A stretch of DNA of 40,502 nucleotides, from contig JAKUOU010000030.1 of NCBI GenBank assembly GCA_022451065.1, forward strand, positions 1 through 40,502, given 5' to 3'. Positions 9,689 through 19,745 of the stretch are shown piece by piece; position 1 is the stretch's first letter, and each line of letters starts with the position of its first letter. Under the pieces are notes generated by a model. It worked only from the letters and a program-made list of their open reading frames with translations, was not told the origin of the DNA and did no database searches. The DNA comes from Pedosphaera sp. (GTDB taxonomy: Bacteria > Verrucomicrobiota > Verrucomicrobiia > Limisphaerales > UBA1096). The position numbers and the translations under genes were made by a program.

Positions 9689-10956
9689 CCGGGTCGGTAC
9701 TCGCGGGCCCACAGCTTGGCAGCGGCCGGGTTGTCGATAATGCGGCGTTTGGCCGGGTCGAAGTCTACTGTGCTGCTTGAGCGCCAGGCCATGTTGGCCA
9801 GGTGACAAAGCAGGGTGCTGATCTGTCCATCGCCGATCTCCGCGTTGAGTTTTTCGCCATTGCGGATAGCATTTACGAAGTTGGTGAAGTGCAAAATGTG
9901 GCTGGCCGGTTGGCTTTTGGTTTCCACTTCCTTTCCAGCGAGGTCGTGGATGGTGTACTTGTTTCCAGTGGTCATGGTAAGAGTGCCGTTGTCACCATAA
10001 AAAACCACGAACGGCAGTGTCTCATGCTTGCGCTGGAGGCAACTGCTCTGGTCCCAGAGGGCGGTGCAGTGGCCAAAGTCGAACAGCGCCGTGCCGGTGT
10101 CGGGGGATTCCTGGTCGTCGTCGAAGTGGTAGCGGCCGCCGCCGTAGGTGACGCGCTGCGGCAGGTCGACACCGAGCCCCCAGCGCGCAAGGTCGAGCGC
10201 GTGCACGCCGTTGTTGGCCATCTCGCCGCCGCCGTAGTGCCAGTGCCAATGCCAGTTGTACGGGATAAGATTGTCCTTGTACGGGCGCTCCGGTGCGGGG
10301 CCCTGCCACAGGTTATAGTTGAGATGCTTTGGCACCGCCGCCGGTTTGCCTTTGCCGATGGAGCCCCTGCCACTCGCGTAGAAACTGCGCGAAGCGAGCA
10401 CCTGCCCTATGACGCCTTCACGCATCCGTTGCACCGCCTCGATAATAAGGGGATAGCTGCGCCGCTGATTGCCCATTTGCACGAGGCGTTTGTGCTTGCG
10501 CGCGGCGGCCACCATCAGTCCGGCTTCTGCGGCGTTGTGGCTTCCGGGTTTCTCGACGTAAACATGCTTGCCAGCCTGGCAGCCGAGGATGGTTGCCGGC
10601 GCGTGCCAGAAGTTTGGCGCGGCGATGGAGATGGCGTCAAGGTGTGGATCCTCGAGCATGCGCCGCAGGTCGGTGATCCCTCGGCACGGGGCGGTCTGGC
10701 TCTTGGTAACGACCGACAGGCCGTTGGCGGTGCGGTTGTCATCAACGTCGCAAACGTAGGCCACCTCGACGTCTGAAATCTTGAGATAGTTGTTGACGTG
10801 AGCCATGCCGCGACCAAGGCCCATCACGCCGACTCGCAGCTTGTTGGCAGCTTGGTTGGCAGCCCGGATCGAGTGACACTTGGCCAAGGCGGCTGCGGTG
10901 ACTCCGGCGCCGGAGCATTGCAGGAAACGGCGGCGATTGAGGGAGCTGTTTTTCAT
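9670..10956 (-). CDS. Gfo/Idh/MocA family oxidoreductase with Tat signal
   Basis: 428 aa; N-terminal NRRRFLQCSGAGVTAAALA (twin-arginine), LRVGVMGLGRGMAHVNNY Rossmann region, and VEKPGSHNAAEA (the EKP motif of the family). Confidence 0.92.
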   Translation of the reverse strand: MKNSSLNRRRFLQCSGAGVTAAALAKCHSIRAANQAANKLRVGVMGLGRGMAHVNNYLKISDVEVAYVCDVDDNRTANGLSVVTKSQTAPCRGITDLRRMLEDPHLDAISIAAPNFWHAPATILGCQAGKHVYVEKPGSHNAAEAGLMVAAARKHKRLVQMGNQRRSYPLIIEAVQRMREGVIGQVLASRSFYASGRGSIGKGKPAAVPKHLNYNLWQGPAPERPYKDNLIPYNWHWHWHYGGGEMANNGVHALDLARWGLGVDLPQRVTYGGGRYHFDDDQESPDTGTALFDFGHCTALWDQSSCLQRKHETLPFVVFYGDNGTLTMTTGNKYTIHDLAGKEVETKSQPASHILHFTNFVNAIRNGEKLNAEIGDGQISTLLCHLANMAWRSSSTVDFDPAKRRIIDNPAAAKLWAREYRPGWEPHI

Positions 10957-11013
10957 TAATTATGGTTTGTGAGAGTCGGTTTGAACCTTGGCCAAGCGTG
11001 CCACAGCCACCTG

Positions 11014-11027
11014 CGCTTGGCCAAGCG
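11014..11027. repeat. CGCTTGGCCAAGCG palindrome, perfect 14-mer, intergenic
   Basis: Exact match; a second core CTTGGCCAAG lies at 10987-10996 in the same divergent promoter region. Confidence 0.95.
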
Positions 11028-11100
11028 ATTCGGCTTGATGTTTGGGATTGACCTGCCCGTGGAATCGCAGAACACTCACCTCTCAAACCGACCTTAAGCA

Positions 11101-13680
11101 ATGAAAACAACCCGTTTATTCTCACACTGGATGAAACCTTCGGCTGCCGTGGCGTTTTTTTTCACTCTAATCCACTCGCCTTTGGCCGAGGTGTTGGATG
11201 ACTTTGAGGATAATAAAGTGACCGGCTGGGAGAAATTTGACTTCGGCAGTGGCAACGGCTTTCTTAAGGAGGAGGATGGGCAGTTTACTATCGGTATGTA
11301 TCAGGCACCCAAACAGCCATTCTTCGTGGCTGCTACTTTTGACTCCCAAACTTACACTATTGAGGATGGAGTTACCCTGGAGTTTCGTATTGATTTAATT
11401 GAAGCGAACCAACCTGAGGCTTATGCAGCTGTGGGTTTTATCCCGAAGGATACTTCAGTAAGCCAGCTGTCAGGTTACTCAGCAGTCAAGGACAACGGTG
11501 ACGTTATTTTAGCGAAAGGCTTGAACAAGTTTTTCTATGACATCACCGACGGTGAGTGGACAGAAACACCCGAAAATATCACGTTGAGTATTTCCATGAC
11601 CGGCAAGGGAGAAAGTGTCGTCATGACGGTTAAGGTCCTTGATATTGAGAATAATAATGCAGTTTTGTTTGAGCAGGTTTCCACGGACACACCGGATGCA
11701 GATGACTTTCAAACAGGCACAGATTCCCCAGCTGCTCCCTTCTTAGGTAAACCGGGCAATTTTGTGCTCCTGCTATATCACAACGATACCAATGGTTCGT
11801 TGCCAGCCTCCACGGTGACGCTGGACAACGCCAAGGTATTTCAGTACGAGGCTGCGACGGTGGATGACTTCGATGACAACAAGGTTAATGATTGGGAGAA
11901 GTTCGACTTTGGTAGCGGTAATGGTTTTTTGGATGAAGAGGATGGGCAGTTGACTATCGGTATGCGCCAACCCCCTGGTCAGGCTTTTTTTGTGGCGGCA
12001 ACTTATGAACCCAAGACATTTGTCATTGAGGATGGGACTACGGTCGAGTTCAGTGTTGATCTGATCGGGGCTAACCAGCCGGATTCCTTTGCGGTGCTAA
12101 GTTTTATCCCCAAAGCTTATCCGGTAAGCACACTAACAGGATACAGTGTGGCGAAAGATATCAACGATGTGCTTCTAGCGAAGGGCTTGAACAAATACTT
12201 TTATGATATTACCGAAGGAGATTGGATTGAACGTGAAGAGAACATTCGACTCGTTTTATCCATGACCGGCTCGGGAAAATCAGTGGAGGTAACTACAAGG
12301 GTGTTGGACCTGGAGAACGATTTTCAGGTTTTGTTTGAGGAAACGGTGACCGATACAGCTGGGGAGGATGAACTGGACACCGGCAATGATTCCCCGGCCG
12401 CAAGTTTTATCGACAAACCTGGGAAGTTTGTCCTGCTGCTTTATCACAACGATACCAACGGTTCATTGCCAGCCTCAAGCGTGACATTGGACAATGCTCA
12501 TGCATCCGTTTCCGGTGCTGACGAGAAGAACCAACCACCAAATATTGCCTCAGTTTCGCCGGTTACAAGTAGTATGATGTTGCCGGCCTCGACAAAGATT
12601 GCCTTCGTGGTGAATGATGATAATGGGGTCGAGCCGAGTGACATCACTGTTATGTTGAATGGGACGACACACACCGTTGCCAATGGCCTGATGGTCGCTG
12701 GATCAGCAATGGCCCGGGAAGTGTCGCTGGGCGGCCTCAAAGCAGGGGAAAACTATCACGCCGTGATTACTGCTGTGGATGCTGACGGGGGGACCGATAG
12801 CCGTGATTTGTACTTTGACACATTCGACACAAACAGTTTCGTTGTTGAAGTTGAGGACTATAATTACGAATGGGGGGAATTTATTGATACCCCGGTTTTG
12901 ATCCCTGAACTGGATGAGGATGGGATCGATGCAAATTGGGGAGAGGACTCCTATAATTCCCAGGAAGGTTATATCGGGATCGATTTTTTTGATACGGATG
13001 AAGCACTGGTGCCGGCGGCTCACCGGTACCGTCCCTACGATGCAGTCGCCACCGTTCCGGCACTAGATTTGGTAAGGCAGAAATTTAACGATGCGGGCGG
13101 TGCTCAAAAGGGGATAAGCGATTTTGGTGTCGTTGATATTGAGGAAGGAGAATGGCTTAACTACACCCGTACTTATCCAAATGGCGAATATCTAGTCTAT
13201 CTGCGTCAGGCACAGTTTGATATGTCGGAGGCAAAGAGTACATTGGAACTGGTGACCAGTGCAGCCGATGAGGAGGAACAGACTACCGAGGTGCTGGGAA
13301 GTTTTCTAGGTACTCAATCCGGCGTGGAGTTTCGAAATGTATTGCTGACAGACGAGGCAGGCAAAGAACCGATCGTCGTGAAACTTGGCGGCAAGGCCAC
13401 ACTTCGCCTGGCTCAGCACATTACAGACCCTGAGGATCTGTACCTTGTTCAGAACTACCTTGTATTCATCAAGTACGAGAAACCGACGCTGGCGCTGCAG
13501 GCCAGTTCGGCCGTGAATGGCCCGTATCAGACGGAGAGCGGCGCCACCATCGATGAGGCCAACCGAACCATCACGATTGGTCAATCAGGTAACACCCAGT
13601 TCTACCGCCTGAGTGGTGCTTCGGTCAAAATCGGCAGCGTCCAGGTGGCCAACGGCAAGGTGACATTAAAGTACGAGTAA
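11101..13680 (+). CDS. Secreted protein with two tandem ~222-aa N-terminal repeats and a C-terminal CBM6-like region
   Basis: 859 aa; signal-peptide-like N-terminus. DDFEDNKVTGWEKFDFGSGNGFLKEEDGQ is repeated as DDFDDNKVNDWEKFDFGSGNGFLDEEDGQ; the C-terminal region includes DIEEGEWLNYTRTYPNGEYLVYLR. Confidence 0.75.
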   Translation: MKTTRLFSHWMKPSAAVAFFFTLIHSPLAEVLDDFEDNKVTGWEKFDFGSGNGFLKEEDGQFTIGMYQAPKQPFFVAATFDSQTYTIEDGVTLEFRIDLIEANQPEAYAAVGFIPKDTSVSQLSGYSAVKDNGDVILAKGLNKFFYDITDGEWTETPENITLSISMTGKGESVVMTVKVLDIENNNAVLFEQVSTDTPDADDFQTGTDSPAAPFLGKPGNFVLLLYHNDTNGSLPASTVTLDNAKVFQYEAATVDDFDDNKVNDWEKFDFGSGNGFLDEEDGQLTIGMRQPPGQAFFVAATYEPKTFVIEDGTTVEFSVDLIGANQPDSFAVLSFIPKAYPVSTLTGYSVAKDINDVLLAKGLNKYFYDITEGDWIEREENIRLVLSMTGSGKSVEVTTRVLDLENDFQVLFEETVTDTAGEDELDTGNDSPAASFIDKPGKFVLLLYHNDTNGSLPASSVTLDNAHASVSGADEKNQPPNIASVSPVTSSMMLPASTKIAFVVNDDNGVEPSDITVMLNGTTHTVANGLMVAGSAMAREVSLGGLKAGENYHAVITAVDADGGTDSRDLYFDTFDTNSFVVEVEDYNYEWGEFIDTPVLIPELDEDGIDANWGEDSYNSQEGYIGIDFFDTDEALVPAAHRYRPYDAVATVPALDLVRQKFNDAGGAQKGISDFGVVDIEEGEWLNYTRTYPNGEYLVYLRQAQFDMSEAKSTLELVTSAADEEEQTTEVLGSFLGTQSGVEFRNVLLTDEAGKEPIVVKLGGKATLRLAQHITDPEDLYLVQNYLVFIKYEKPTLALQASSAVNGPYQTESGATIDEANRTITIGQSGNTQFYRLSGASVKIGSVQVANGKVTLKYE
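11197..12514 (+). repeat. Tandem duplication, period 666 bp (2 copies)
   Basis: gatgac(t) at 11197 recurs at 11863, and tatcacaacgatacc at 11776 recurs at 12442. Both offsets are 666 bp. Confidence 0.85.
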
Positions 13681-13682
13681 CT

Positions 13683-13700
13683 TTGGCCAAGTGCTTGGCT
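13683..13700 (+). repeat. 18-bp dimeric palindrome element TTGGCCAAGTGCTTGGCT (copy 1)
   Basis: ttggccaagtgcttggct, directly after the stop codon at 13680 and before the terminator at 13706. Confidence 0.9.
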
Positions 13701-13705
13701 AATGG

Positions 13706-13740
13706 AAAAAAAGGGAACCGGAAACGGCTCCCTTTTTTTT
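13706..13740. terminator. Bidirectional rho-independent terminator between convergent genes
   Basis: aaaaaaagggaaccg-GAAA-cggctccctttttttt: GC-rich stem with one mismatch, GAAA loop, A-tract on one side and T-tract on the other. Confidence 0.85.
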
Positions 13741-13757
13741 CTGAAATCCAATGAACA

Positions 13758-14105
<348 letters not shown>

Positions 14106-14390
14106 TTAATTTTCCATGCGTCGTGCCAGCCAAACATTTCACGCTAATGCGGCAAAACACTCGCGCAATAGAAGGGCAAGTCCTGTGCCAAAGCAGGGAG
14201 TTGAATCTACAAGCCATTTATTTCAAATGAGTTAAGATTATTCCTTGCGACGGTTGGCCGGGCGGCGGATAGGTTTTTTACCATTATTCACGGGGCTTAT
14301 TTCGCACGTTGGTCAAAAACAGACAGCTTGGTGGGGTTGGTCACTCGACTCCAATCGCCTTTGCACCTAGCCTGCCGCGCGTTGTCTGAC

Positions 14391-15965
14391 ATGCTCAAAT
14401 CCTCCGGCGCCATGGCCGGGGCAACGTTGATCAGTCGCCTGCTTGGGATGGTGCGGGTGATGGTTTACGCCCGGTTCATGGGTGACGGGGCGATCGCCAG
14501 CGCCTTCGTATACGCCTTCCAGATTCCCAACCTGTTCCGGCGTCTGCTCGGCGAGGGAGCGATCACGGCGGCTTTCATCCCGCTGTTCAAGAACAAGGAG
14601 AAAACCGAGGGCGACAAGGCGATGTGGCACACGGCCAACGCCGTTGTTTCTGCGCTGGTGGTGATCTCTGCGTTGGTAATCGGAGTGGTGATGCTGGGCC
14701 TCTCCGCGGCGCTGATGTGGGGGGAGTTCGACACTCACACGGAGCTGATGCTCAAACTGCTGCGGGTGGTGTTCCCGTACATGCTGCTGGTGTGCCTTGC
14801 GGCGGTGTTCATGGGGATGCTCAACTCGCGAGGCTACTTTTTCATCCCGGCGATGGGGGCCACGCTGCTCAACGTGGTGATGATCGCCACAGTACTGCTC
14901 GTCGCGCCGCGCTGGGGGGAGGACTTAGGCGAGCAGATTTTCGCGCTGGCGTTTGGAGTGCTGGTGGCGGGTGTGGCGCAGGCCGGCTTCCAGTTGCCGT
15001 ATTTGTTTCGCGAGGGCTACCGGCCCTGCTGGGTGACGCCGTGGCGCAACGACTCTGTTCGAGAGGTGGTTCGCAAGATGATCCCGGCAACGATCGGTGT
15101 GGCGGCGTTCCAGTTCAACATCATTATCACGCAGACGCTGGCGTTTTGGATTGAACGCTCCAGTGGTGCGAAGATCGTCGCGTCGTTCGAGTACGCGGTG
15201 CGGTTGATGGAGCTGCCACAGGGCGTGTTTGGCGTGTCGCTGGCCACGTTCCTTTTACCAACTTTGGCCGGCTTGGCCGCAGAGAAGCAGTTCCCCGAGT
15301 TTCGCGACAACCTCCGGCGCGGCATGGGTTACCTATTTTTCGTGAATGCTATCGCGGCGGCGATGCTGATGGTGCTGGCCGTGCCGATGGTGCGACTGCT
15401 GTTTGAGCGCGGTGAGTTTACCGTCGACTCGACGGCACGTGCCGGCTTTGCCTTGATGTGTCTTGCGCCGAGCCTGCTGACCTACTCGGCGGTTAATGTG
15501 ATGGCGCGGGCGTTTTACGCGCTCGGCGACACGAAGGTGCCGATGCAGATTAGCGCGGTGAGCCTCTGCATCAACATCGTGGTGCTGGTGCCGCTTATTT
15601 TCATGTTCCCCAAGGGCTACCAGGCCGGCGCGCTTGGGGTGGCCAATGCCATCAGTTCCCTCGTCAATGTCGGGCTGCTGTCGTACGCCCTCAAGCGCAA
15701 GATGCCCAAGTGGGAGGTTCAGTCGTTGCTGCGGCCGCTCGCCGGCATGTTGCTGGCGGCCGGTGTCGCCGGTGTTCTCGCCTGGTTTTTGCACAACCAA
15801 TGGATGGAACAATTTGGCAATGAATCGGTGTGGTTGAAGATCGGTGAAGTGTTCACCCCGGCCATCTTCGCGGCCTTGGTTTACTGGGGGATCACTGCTG
15901 CTATCGGCCTCCGCGAGGCCCGCGACCTGTTCGCCCTGGTCCGAAGAACCCGGGCAGGTGAATGA
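14391..15965 (+). CDS. murJ: Lipid II flippase MurJ (MviN family); the ORF track extends to 14328
   Basis: MLKSSGAMAGATLISRLLGMVRVMVYARFMGDGAIASAFVYAFQIPNLFRRLLGEGAITAAFIPLF is the characteristic MviN/MurJ N-terminus. Confidence 0.93.
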   Translation: MLKSSGAMAGATLISRLLGMVRVMVYARFMGDGAIASAFVYAFQIPNLFRRLLGEGAITAAFIPLFKNKEKTEGDKAMWHTANAVVSALVVISALVIGVVMLGLSAALMWGEFDTHTELMLKLLRVVFPYMLLVCLAAVFMGMLNSRGYFFIPAMGATLLNVVMIATVLLVAPRWGEDLGEQIFALAFGVLVAGVAQAGFQLPYLFREGYRPCWVTPWRNDSVREVVRKMIPATIGVAAFQFNIIITQTLAFWIERSSGAKIVASFEYAVRLMELPQGVFGVSLATFLLPTLAGLAAEKQFPEFRDNLRRGMGYLFFVNAIAAAMLMVLAVPMVRLLFERGEFTVDSTARAGFALMCLAPSLLTYSAVNVMARAFYALGDTKVPMQISAVSLCINIVVLVPLIFMFPKGYQAGALGVANAISSLVNVGLLSYALKRKMPKWEVQSLLRPLAGMLLAAGVAGVLAWFLHNQWMEQFGNESVWLKIGEVFTPAIFAALVYWGITAAIGLREARDLFALVRRTRAGE

Positions 15966-16035
15966 TCCGCTTGGCGAGGCACTTGCTTGTTTTCGCTTTT
16001 ATCTGCACCTAAAAACCGCTTAATTGCGCGCCGCA

Positions 16036-16881
16036 ATGAGTCGTTACGCGACCATCACCGTCATTGGGCGGGACAAGACCGGCGTGGTGGCCAGGGTCAC
16101 CAACCTGCTGTTCGAGTCTAGGGCCAACATCGAGGCGCTGGAGGAACAGGTCACACGTGGGCAGTTCAGCATGACCCTCCAGGCCAGCTGGCGCGTAAGC
16201 CAGTTTGACGAAAAGGCGCTTGGCCAGGGGCTGCGCGCTCTGGCCCGTGAGCTGGGCATGGAGATCAAGTGGTGGTTCACCGATCCCAAGCGCCCGCAAC
16301 GCATGGCCCTGATGGTTACCCGGGAGCAGCACTGCCTTGATGCCATTCTTGAAGCGGTGAAAACCGGAAAACTAAAGACGGAAATTGTTGCCGTCATCGG
16401 CAACCATCGTGACCTGCAGGCCAAGGTGGAGAAGGCCGGCCTGCCGTTTCATCACGTTTCCTGGATGAATCGCGCGAAGGCCGAAGACAAGACGCTTCGC
16501 ATATTGGAAAAAGCGCAGGCGGACTTCGTCGTGTTGGCGCGCTTCATGAAAATTTTATCGCCGAACTTCGTCTGGCGGTTCAAGAACAAGATCATTAACA
16601 TCCACCCGTCGCTACTGCCGAGTTTCCCCGGCCCGCAGCCATACCGGCAGGCCTACGAGCACGGGGTGAAGATCACCGGTGTGAGCGCGCATTTCGTGAG
16701 CATGCATCTCGACGAGGGGCCGGTCATTGCGCAGGAGAGTTTCAGCATCAAGCCGGGCATGACGCTCAAGCAGATTATCTGCGCCGGGCAGAAGATCGAA
16801 GCCAAGGTGCTGGTCAGGGCAATTCGACTTTTCTTGAGCAAACAGCTTGATGTCTACTGGGGCGTGGTTAGCCAGGTCTGA
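16036..16881 (+). CDS. purU: Formyltetrahydrofolate deformylase; start could be 16024
   Basis: N-terminal ACT domain (YATITVIGRDKTGVVARVTNLLF) and formyltransferase domain with NIHPSLLPSFPG and GVSAHFVSMHLDEGPVIAQE. Confidence 0.93.
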   Translation: MSRYATITVIGRDKTGVVARVTNLLFESRANIEALEEQVTRGQFSMTLQASWRVSQFDEKALGQGLRALARELGMEIKWWFTDPKRPQRMALMVTREQHCLDAILEAVKTGKLKTEIVAVIGNHRDLQAKVEKAGLPFHHVSWMNRAKAEDKTLRILEKAQADFVVLARFMKILSPNFVWRFKNKIINIHPSLLPSFPGPQPYRQAYEHGVKITGVSAHFVSMHLDEGPVIAQESFSIKPGMTLKQIICAGQKIEAKVLVRAIRLFLSKQLDVYWGVVSQV

Positions 16882-16890
16882 GCGCCGGGG

Positions 16891-17388
16891 CTACTCGTCA
16901 AGGAATCGGATGTTGATGCCGCCGGATTTGGTCTGGCCGGCGTTGAGGCTGTCCTGAAGCGTGGGGGAAAGTTCGGCCGGCTTGGTCGGCGACTCCGCCT
17001 GTCCAGGCTCTTGGTGGTCAGGCGAGAGCGCATCACGCAGCGCACCCTGAACCAGCTCCGCGCAGTGAATCTTCATCGGCGGCAGCGGGCCCAGTTCACC
17101 CGAGAGTTCCTCCGGCTTCATTTCCAACGCCTCGTCGGCGGTTTTGCCCCGGATCAACTCGGTGGCCAGGCTGGCCACGGCGATGGCCGTCTCACAGCCG
17201 AAGCTCTGAAAACTGGCCTTGTCGATGACCTTTTGGCCGTCCTGCTCCTTGTACTTCACCCACAGCCGGAGCATTTCGCCGCACTCGGAATTGCCGACGG
17301 TGCCGACTGAGTCGGCATCGTTCATTTCCCCGACATTTTTTGGGTCATGAATCGCCTGGGCGACTTTTTTTTGCAGATCGTCGTTCAT
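16891..17388 (-). CDS. IscU/NifU-N-like Fe-S cluster scaffold protein
   Basis: Three conserved Cys contexts: GNSECGEMLRLWVKY, SFGCETAIAVASLATELIRGKT, PPMKIHCAELVQGALRDAL. Confidence 0.88.
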   Translation of the reverse strand: MNDDLQKKVAQAIHDPKNVGEMNDADSVGTVGNSECGEMLRLWVKYKEQDGQKVIDKASFQSFGCETAIAVASLATELIRGKTADEALEMKPEELSGELGPLPPMKIHCAELVQGALRDALSPDHQEPGQAESPTKPAELSPTLQDSLNAGQTKSGGINIRFLDE

Positions 17389-17389
17389 T

Positions 17390-17932
17390 TTAATTCAGCG
17401 TGTAACGCCGGACGGCGGAATCAATCTCAAGCGACCAGGCATCGATTCCGCCGCGCAGTGCGTGAACATTCGGCATGCCGTGGCCCAGGTAATATGCTGC
17501 GGCGTCGAGACTTTTTTTGCCCTGGTGATCGATCACCACAAACCGCTGGTCGTTGTCCCATGTGCCGAGGATTTTCTGCATCAGCGGCTGCGTGAGCAAA
17601 ACGGAACTCTCGATGTGGACGGCTTCGAATTCCTCACGCGAACGGATGTCAACAAGCCGGATATCTTCGCCGGCCTCGAGTCGCTTGGCCAGGTCGCTTG
17701 GCTCGATCAAAATACGGGCATCCTCCTCGTGGCTCTGGCGGATCTGCTCCAACACGTCGGTGACGGGAAGATCGCCATTGCGCTCGCAAACCCTGGCCAA
17801 TGTTTCCTCCGGCTGAAACCCGCAACTGCTACACCCCCCGATATGGTATTTCCGAAACAACGCCCGCTGCGCTCCGGGAAACACCTGCAGCACTGCCTGC
17901 ATTGGGGAGTCGCCTGTGATGGTTTCGTTCAT
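17390..17932 (-). CDS. Rhodanese-like domain protein with an N-terminal Cys-containing domain (GGCSSCGF)
   Basis: 180 aa; DIRLVDIRSREEFEAVHIESSVLL...DAAAYYLGHGMPNVHALRGGIDAWS is rhodanese-like. It sits inside the suf operon. Confidence 0.82.
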   Translation of the reverse strand: MNETITGDSPMQAVLQVFPGAQRALFRKYHIGGCSSCGFQPEETLARVCERNGDLPVTDVLEQIRQSHEEDARILIEPSDLAKRLEAGEDIRLVDIRSREEFEAVHIESSVLLTQPLMQKILGTWDNDQRFVVIDHQGKKSLDAAAYYLGHGMPNVHALRGGIDAWSLEIDSAVRRYTLN

Positions 17933-19195
17933 TCAGACAAGCAGCTTACGCACGTCATGGAGCACCTCGATGAAGCGGTCGACTTCCGCCTCGGTGTTGT
18001 AAAAGTAAAAACTTGCACGGGCAGTCGCCGCGACGCCGAGCTTGGCCAGGAGTGGCTGGTTGCAGTGATGCCCGGCGCGCAGGGCGACGCCCTTTTGATC
18101 GGCCATCGTGGCCAGGTCGAGTGCGTGGGCGTCCGGCAGCACAAAGCTCACCACGCCGGAGCGGTCTTCGCTTGGCCCAAAGAGCCGGATGCCATCGATT
18201 TCGGCCAGACGCTCGCAGGCTCGCTTGGCCAAGCGCTGGTCGTGCTCGAAAATCGCCTCGCGGCCGATGGCGTCGAGGTAGTCCAGTGCCGCGTGCAGGC
18301 CAACGGCACCGGCGACGTTCGGTGTGCCGGCCTCAAACTTTTGCGGAGCGACATTGAAGGTGGAATCGCGGTACTCAACCTTCAAAATCATCTCGCCACC
18401 ACCCTGATACGGCGGCATGGCCTCGAGCAGTTCGCGGCGGCCGTACAGCACGCCGATGCCGGTCGGCCCGCAGGTTTTGTGCCCGGAAAAGGCCAGAAAA
18501 TCACAGCCGATCGCCTGCACATCGACCGTGGTGTGACCGGCGCTTTGGGCGGCATCCACCACGGTGACTACCCCTGCGGCACGGGCGTGGGTGCAAATCT
18601 CGGCGACCGGGTTGACTGTGCCCATCGTGTTGGAAATATGCGTGAGCGAGAGCAGTCGGGCACGGGCGAGTTGCTCGTCGAGCCATTGCAAATCAAGCTG
18701 CCCGTCGTCGTCGGTGACCTCGATAAAGTCGAGTTTTGCGCCGATCCGGTTCGCCAGAATTTGCCACGGCACGAGGTTGCTGTGGTGCTCCATCTCGGTG
18801 AGGAGAATCGTGTCGCCCTTGCGCAGGTTGTCGAGCGCCCAGGTGTTGGCGACGAGGTTCAGCCCCTCGGTGGTGCCGCGCGTGAAAATAATTTCCTCGG
18901 GGGAGCCGGCGTTGAGGTAGTCAGCGACTCGTTGGCGCGCGCCCTCGTACGCCTCGGTGGCGCGGTTGCTCAACTCGTGGATGCCACGGTGCACGTTGGC
19001 GTTATCATGCTCGTAGTAGCGGCGAACCGTATCGATGACCTGTTGCGGCTTCTGGCTGCTTGCGGCGTTGTCGAGATAAACCAGCGGGTGGCCGTTGACG
19101 GTTTCGCGCAGGATCGGGAATTCGTTGCGGAGTGCTGTCCAATCGACTGATTCGTCGCGCTTGGCCAAGTTCGCTGTTTCCGCGGGTGGGTTCAT
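17933..19195 (-). CDS. sufS: Cysteine desulfurase SufS; the ORF track extends to 19300 but MNPPAE... at 19195 is the likely start
   Basis: VYLDNAASSQKPQQVIDTVRRYYEHDNANVHRGIHELS, FLAFSGHKTCGPTGIGVLYGR, ALRAGHHCNQPLL. Confidence 0.96.
   Translation of the reverse strand: MNPPAETANLAKRDESVDWTALRNEFPILRETVNGHPLVYLDNAASSQKPQQVIDTVRRYYEHDNANVHRGIHELSNRATEAYEGARQRVADYLNAGSPEEIIFTRGTTEGLNLVANTWALDNLRKGDTILLTEMEHHSNLVPWQILANRIGAKLDFIEVTDDDGQLDLQWLDEQLARARLLSLTHISNTMGTVNPVAEICTHARAAGVVTVVDAAQSAGHTTVDVQAIGCDFLAFSGHKTCGPTGIGVLYGRRELLEAMPPYQGGGEMILKVEYRDSTFNVAPQKFEAGTPNVAGAVGLHAALDYLDAIGREAIFEHDQRLAKRACERLAEIDGIRLFGPSEDRSGVVSFVLPDAHALDLATMADQKGVALRAGHHCNQPLLAKLGVAATARASFYFYNTEAEVDRFIEVLHDVRKLLV
18222..18235. 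repeat. CGCTTGGCCAAGCG palindrome, perfect 14-mer
   Basis: Exact match within sufS. Confidence 0.95.
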
Positions 19196-19743
19196 CACAT
19201 CATGCCGAGTTCCAGCTTGGCCGCCTCGCTCATCATATCTTGATTCCAGGGTGGATCCCAGACGAGTTGCACGTCCACCTCGTCGACGCCCTCGATGCAC
19301 AGCAGCCGGTTTTGTGCGTCCTGTTGCAGCACCGGCCCCATGCCGCAGCCGGGCGCGGTGAGTGTCATCTTAACATCGACGCGCCAGCTGCCGTCGAGCT
19401 GGGTTGGCGTGCTGTCGTACACGAGGCCAAGGTCAACGATGTTCACCGGGATCTCCGGATCGTAAACCGTCTTGAGTTGCGCCTCGATCTGCTGCTTCAA
19501 GTCGTCCTGTGTTTCTGGCCGCTTGGTTTCCTCCGCTGGGGTCTTGACCGGCTCGAGGCCAAGCGCATCGGCATCGCTTCCCTCGATGCGAAACATGTTG
19601 CCGTTGACGATCACCGTGAACGTGCCGCCGAGTGTCTGGGTGACCTGCGCCGCCTCGCCCTTTTGCAGCGTCACCTTGTCGCCGGAGGGGACGATGGACG
19701 CTTCGATATCGCGGCTGAGTTCGATGGGTTTGGCGGTGGTCAT
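19195..19743 (-). CDS. sufT: Fe-S assembly protein SufT (DUF59/MIP18 family)
   Basis: TVYDPEIPVNIVDLGLVYD...VDVKMTLTAPGCGMGPVLQQDAQNRLLCIEGVDEVDVQLVWDPPWNQDMMSEAAKLELGM. Confidence 0.93.
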   Translation of the reverse strand: MTTAKPIELSRDIEASIVPSGDKVTLQKGEAAQVTQTLGGTFTVIVNGNMFRIEGSDADALGLEPVKTPAEETKRPETQDDLKQQIEAQLKTVYDPEIPVNIVDLGLVYDSTPTQLDGSWRVDVKMTLTAPGCGMGPVLQQDAQNRLLCIEGVDEVDVQLVWDPPWNQDMMSEAAKLELGMM

Positions 19744-19745
19744 AT

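Noticed and set aside
9802-10776. 324-aa plus-strand ORF
   Set aside because: Antisense to the Gfo/Idh/MocA oxidoreductase; shadow ORF.
17462-19150. 562-aa plus-strand ORF
   Set aside because: Lies antisense to sufS and the rhodanese gene; composition is typical of a shadow ORF in high-GC DNA, with no recognisable domain.
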